Assembly (NCBI GenBank): GCA_016208545.1
Contig: JACQXU010000001.1
Span: forward strand, 1-21,956
Reading direction: 5' to 3'
DNA from: Candidatus Uhrbacteria bacterium
GTDB taxonomy: Bacteria; Patescibacteriota; Patescibacteriia; UBA9934; GWF2-40-263
Length of the DNA: 21,956 bases
Below the pieces are notes generated by a model, which saw nothing but the letters and a program-made list of their open reading frames with translations, did no database searches and had not been told where the DNA came from. This document shows positions 21,075 through 21,956 of this stretch, one piece after another (position 1 is the stretch's first letter; the number at the start of each line of letters is the position of its first letter). Made by a program: the position numbers and the translations under genes.

Positions 21075-21135
21075 CCCCAAGGATTACTCCATACGCTTCT
21101 GAGACGTACGCGTATACCAGTTCCGCCACTTCGGC

Positions 21136-21956
21136 CTATCTAAACGTCTTTTTAGTTTTAATAAACCACTCGTTTACTTTTGAGAATCTATCAAACGGGA
21201 AACGAATCGAATCTAATTTTATATTTTGAATTTTGCGCGAGACCGCATAATTGTAGGTTGATTGATACAGAAATATAGCAGGCAAATCCGTAGATAATTT
21301 TTCTTTGAATGTTTGATAAGCTGTTTGGCGTTCTTCTGTTTTGATTGTTGAACGCGCTGATTCGAGAATTTTATCAACTTCAGCGTTTTGATATTCAACG
21401 ATATTGAGTCCAGCACTTCCAGTTTGTGAAGAATGCCAGAATAAATATGGATCTTGAGTTGCATCAAACATCACAGTCGTGAGCAGTAGTTCAAAATTTC
21501 TCGGCGCAATAACGTCGTCAAAAAATGTTTGCGATGGAACTGTAATTATTTCAATCTCAAGTCCGATCGTTTCAAGTTGAGCTTTTACAAACTCTGCGAC
21601 AAGAGAAAACTCTTCGCCAGATTGTGTTGTCAGTGTAAGTTGATTTGGTTTTTTTGCCTTTTCAGCTTCTTTAGCCTCTTCAACTTCTCCAACTTCTATA
21701 ATTTTCGCCTCTTTCAATAAAGTTTCCGCTTTTTCTAAATCAATAATTTGTGCTGTTTCCTCTTCCTTATATCCAACCATTCCCGGCAAAAGTGGGCCGT
21801 TGATTGCGCGGCCTTGGCCTTGCAAGATTTCGTTTACAAGTTTTGTTTTATCAATTGCAAGTGAAATTGCTTCTCGGATTTCTTTCTTTTTCAACTGTTC
21901 ATTTGTTTTTTGATTAAAATACAAAACATTTTCACGATCGAGAAAAGGAGAATATA
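21136..21956 (-). CDS. Peptide/oligopeptide ABC transporter substrate-binding protein (SBP_bac_5), 3' part
   Basis: 273 codons plus stop are in the window and the frame is open to the edge; the internal TTG at 21924 is not the start. It is the second half of a family 5 solute-binding protein: LYFNQKTNEQLKKKEIREAIS and LAIDKTKLVNEILQGQGRAINGPLLPGM match the conserved block of these lipoproteins. Then follow LTLTTQSGEEFSLVAEFVKAQLETIGLEIEI, the SSQTGSAGLNIVEYQNAEVDKIL block and a C-terminal LPAIFLYQSTYNYAV. Such proteins capture peptides outside the membrane for an ABC importer; permease genes are not in view. About 15 residues (EVGEVEEAKEAEKAK, 21652-21696) are a repeat-encoded insertion where relatives have a short turn. 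The TAG stop ends on the base before tRNA-Leu. Confidence 0.9.
   Translation of the reverse strand, partial: YSPFLDRENVLYFNQKTNEQLKKKEIREAISLAIDKTKLVNEILQGQGRAINGPLLPGMVGYKEEETAQIIDLEKAETLLKEAKIIEVGEVEEAKEAEKAKKPNQLTLTTQSGEEFSLVAEFVKAQLETIGLEIEIITVPSQTFFDDVIAPRNFELLLTTVMFDATQDPYLFWHSSQTGSAGLNIVEYQNAEVDKILESARSTIKTEERQTAYQTFKEKLSTDLPAIFLYQSTYNYAVSRKIQNIKLDSIRFPFDRFSKVNEWFIKTKKTFR
21652..21696 (-). repeat. 9-nt coding repeat in the substrate-binding protein gene
   Basis: Coding-strand units GAAGTTGGA, GAAGTTGAA, GAGGCTAAA and GAAGCTGAA, related to the tract at 11018-11089 in the DUF4012 gene. Confidence 0.7.

Larger units (their letters stand above)
20875..21135 (-). tRNA. tRNA-Leu(CAG) interrupted in the T stem; possibly a pseudogene
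   Basis: The 5' part (21135-21075) gives acceptor GCCGAAG, a D arm, anticodon stem TACGT/GCGTA with loop CTCAGAA (anticodon CAG), a class II variable arm (GGA/TCC) and four G of the T stem. The 3' part (20895-20875) gives G, T loop TTCGAGT, T-stem strand CTCCC, acceptor strand CTTCGGC (7 of 7 complementary to the 5' part) and discriminator A, with no encoded CCA. Joined, they make a canonical tRNA-Leu with a GGGGG/CTCCC T stem. A 179-nt insertion separates them. It starts on the base after the stop codon of the preceding gene. Function depends on whether the insertion is removed, which sequence cannot show. Confidence 0.75.

Noticed and set aside
20875..21135. Circularly permuted tRNA gene
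   Set aside because: The 5' and 3' parts are in normal order on the minus strand; permutation would reverse them.

Overview
The window looks like a chromosome piece from a small-genome bacterium of the Candidate Phyla Radiation (Patescibacteria). This is inferred from gene content and style: A+T-rich DNA, tightly packed genes with overlapping ends, weak or absent Shine-Dalgarno sequences on many genes, RNase J, DUF4012 and DUF11-type envelope proteins, DUF4143 ATPases, a four-helix-bundle (S23-type) protein and many short palindromic repeats. No rRNA or ribosomal protein gene is present, so lineage cannot be fixed more closely.

Layout. 1-2421: two DUF4143-type AAA+ ATPase genes on the minus strand (the first cut by the window edge) flank a G+C-rich plus-strand gene for a membrane-anchored cysteine-rich protein. 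That gene and both its flanks are packed with perfect hairpins. 2516-5686: a structured leader, an HD-domain protein, ruvA, a palindromic heptamer repeat, a FemAB-type aminoacyl transferase, and tRNA-Arg(CCG) overlapping the FemAB 3' end. 5694-7198: terminator, promoter region, an unrecognised polytopic membrane protein and its terminator. 7197-16575 (minus): an envelope polysaccharide cluster, read as polyprenyl-phosphate sugar-phosphate transferase, three GT4 glycosyltransferases, a DUF4012 protein and a DUF11-type repeat protein. 16584-17055: an S23 four-helix-bundle gene between inverted heptamer-repeat arms. 17075-20788 (minus): RNase J, TrpS and a greatly enlarged RNase P RNA with its own promoter and terminator, plus a repeat hairpin upstream of rnj. 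20875-21956: a tRNA-Leu gene split in its T arm by a 179-nt insertion that carries a complete tRNA-Leu(CAG), directly behind the 3' part of a peptide-type ABC transporter binding protein.

How it fits together. The 16575-to-7197 run is a plausible capsule or exopolysaccharide assembly unit: the membrane transferase loads the first sugar, the glycosyltransferases extend the chain, and the two anchored proteins act outside. The 20699-to-17110 run is an RNA-metabolism unit.

Most striking points: (1) the nested tRNA-Leu; (2) tandem 7-nt repeats forming hairpins between genes, around the S23 gene and inside three peripheral helices of RNase P RNA, while 9-nt repeats occur inside coding sequences; (3) the hairpin-chain island at 300-1097. 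All calls are from reading the sequence; no database search or folding program was run.
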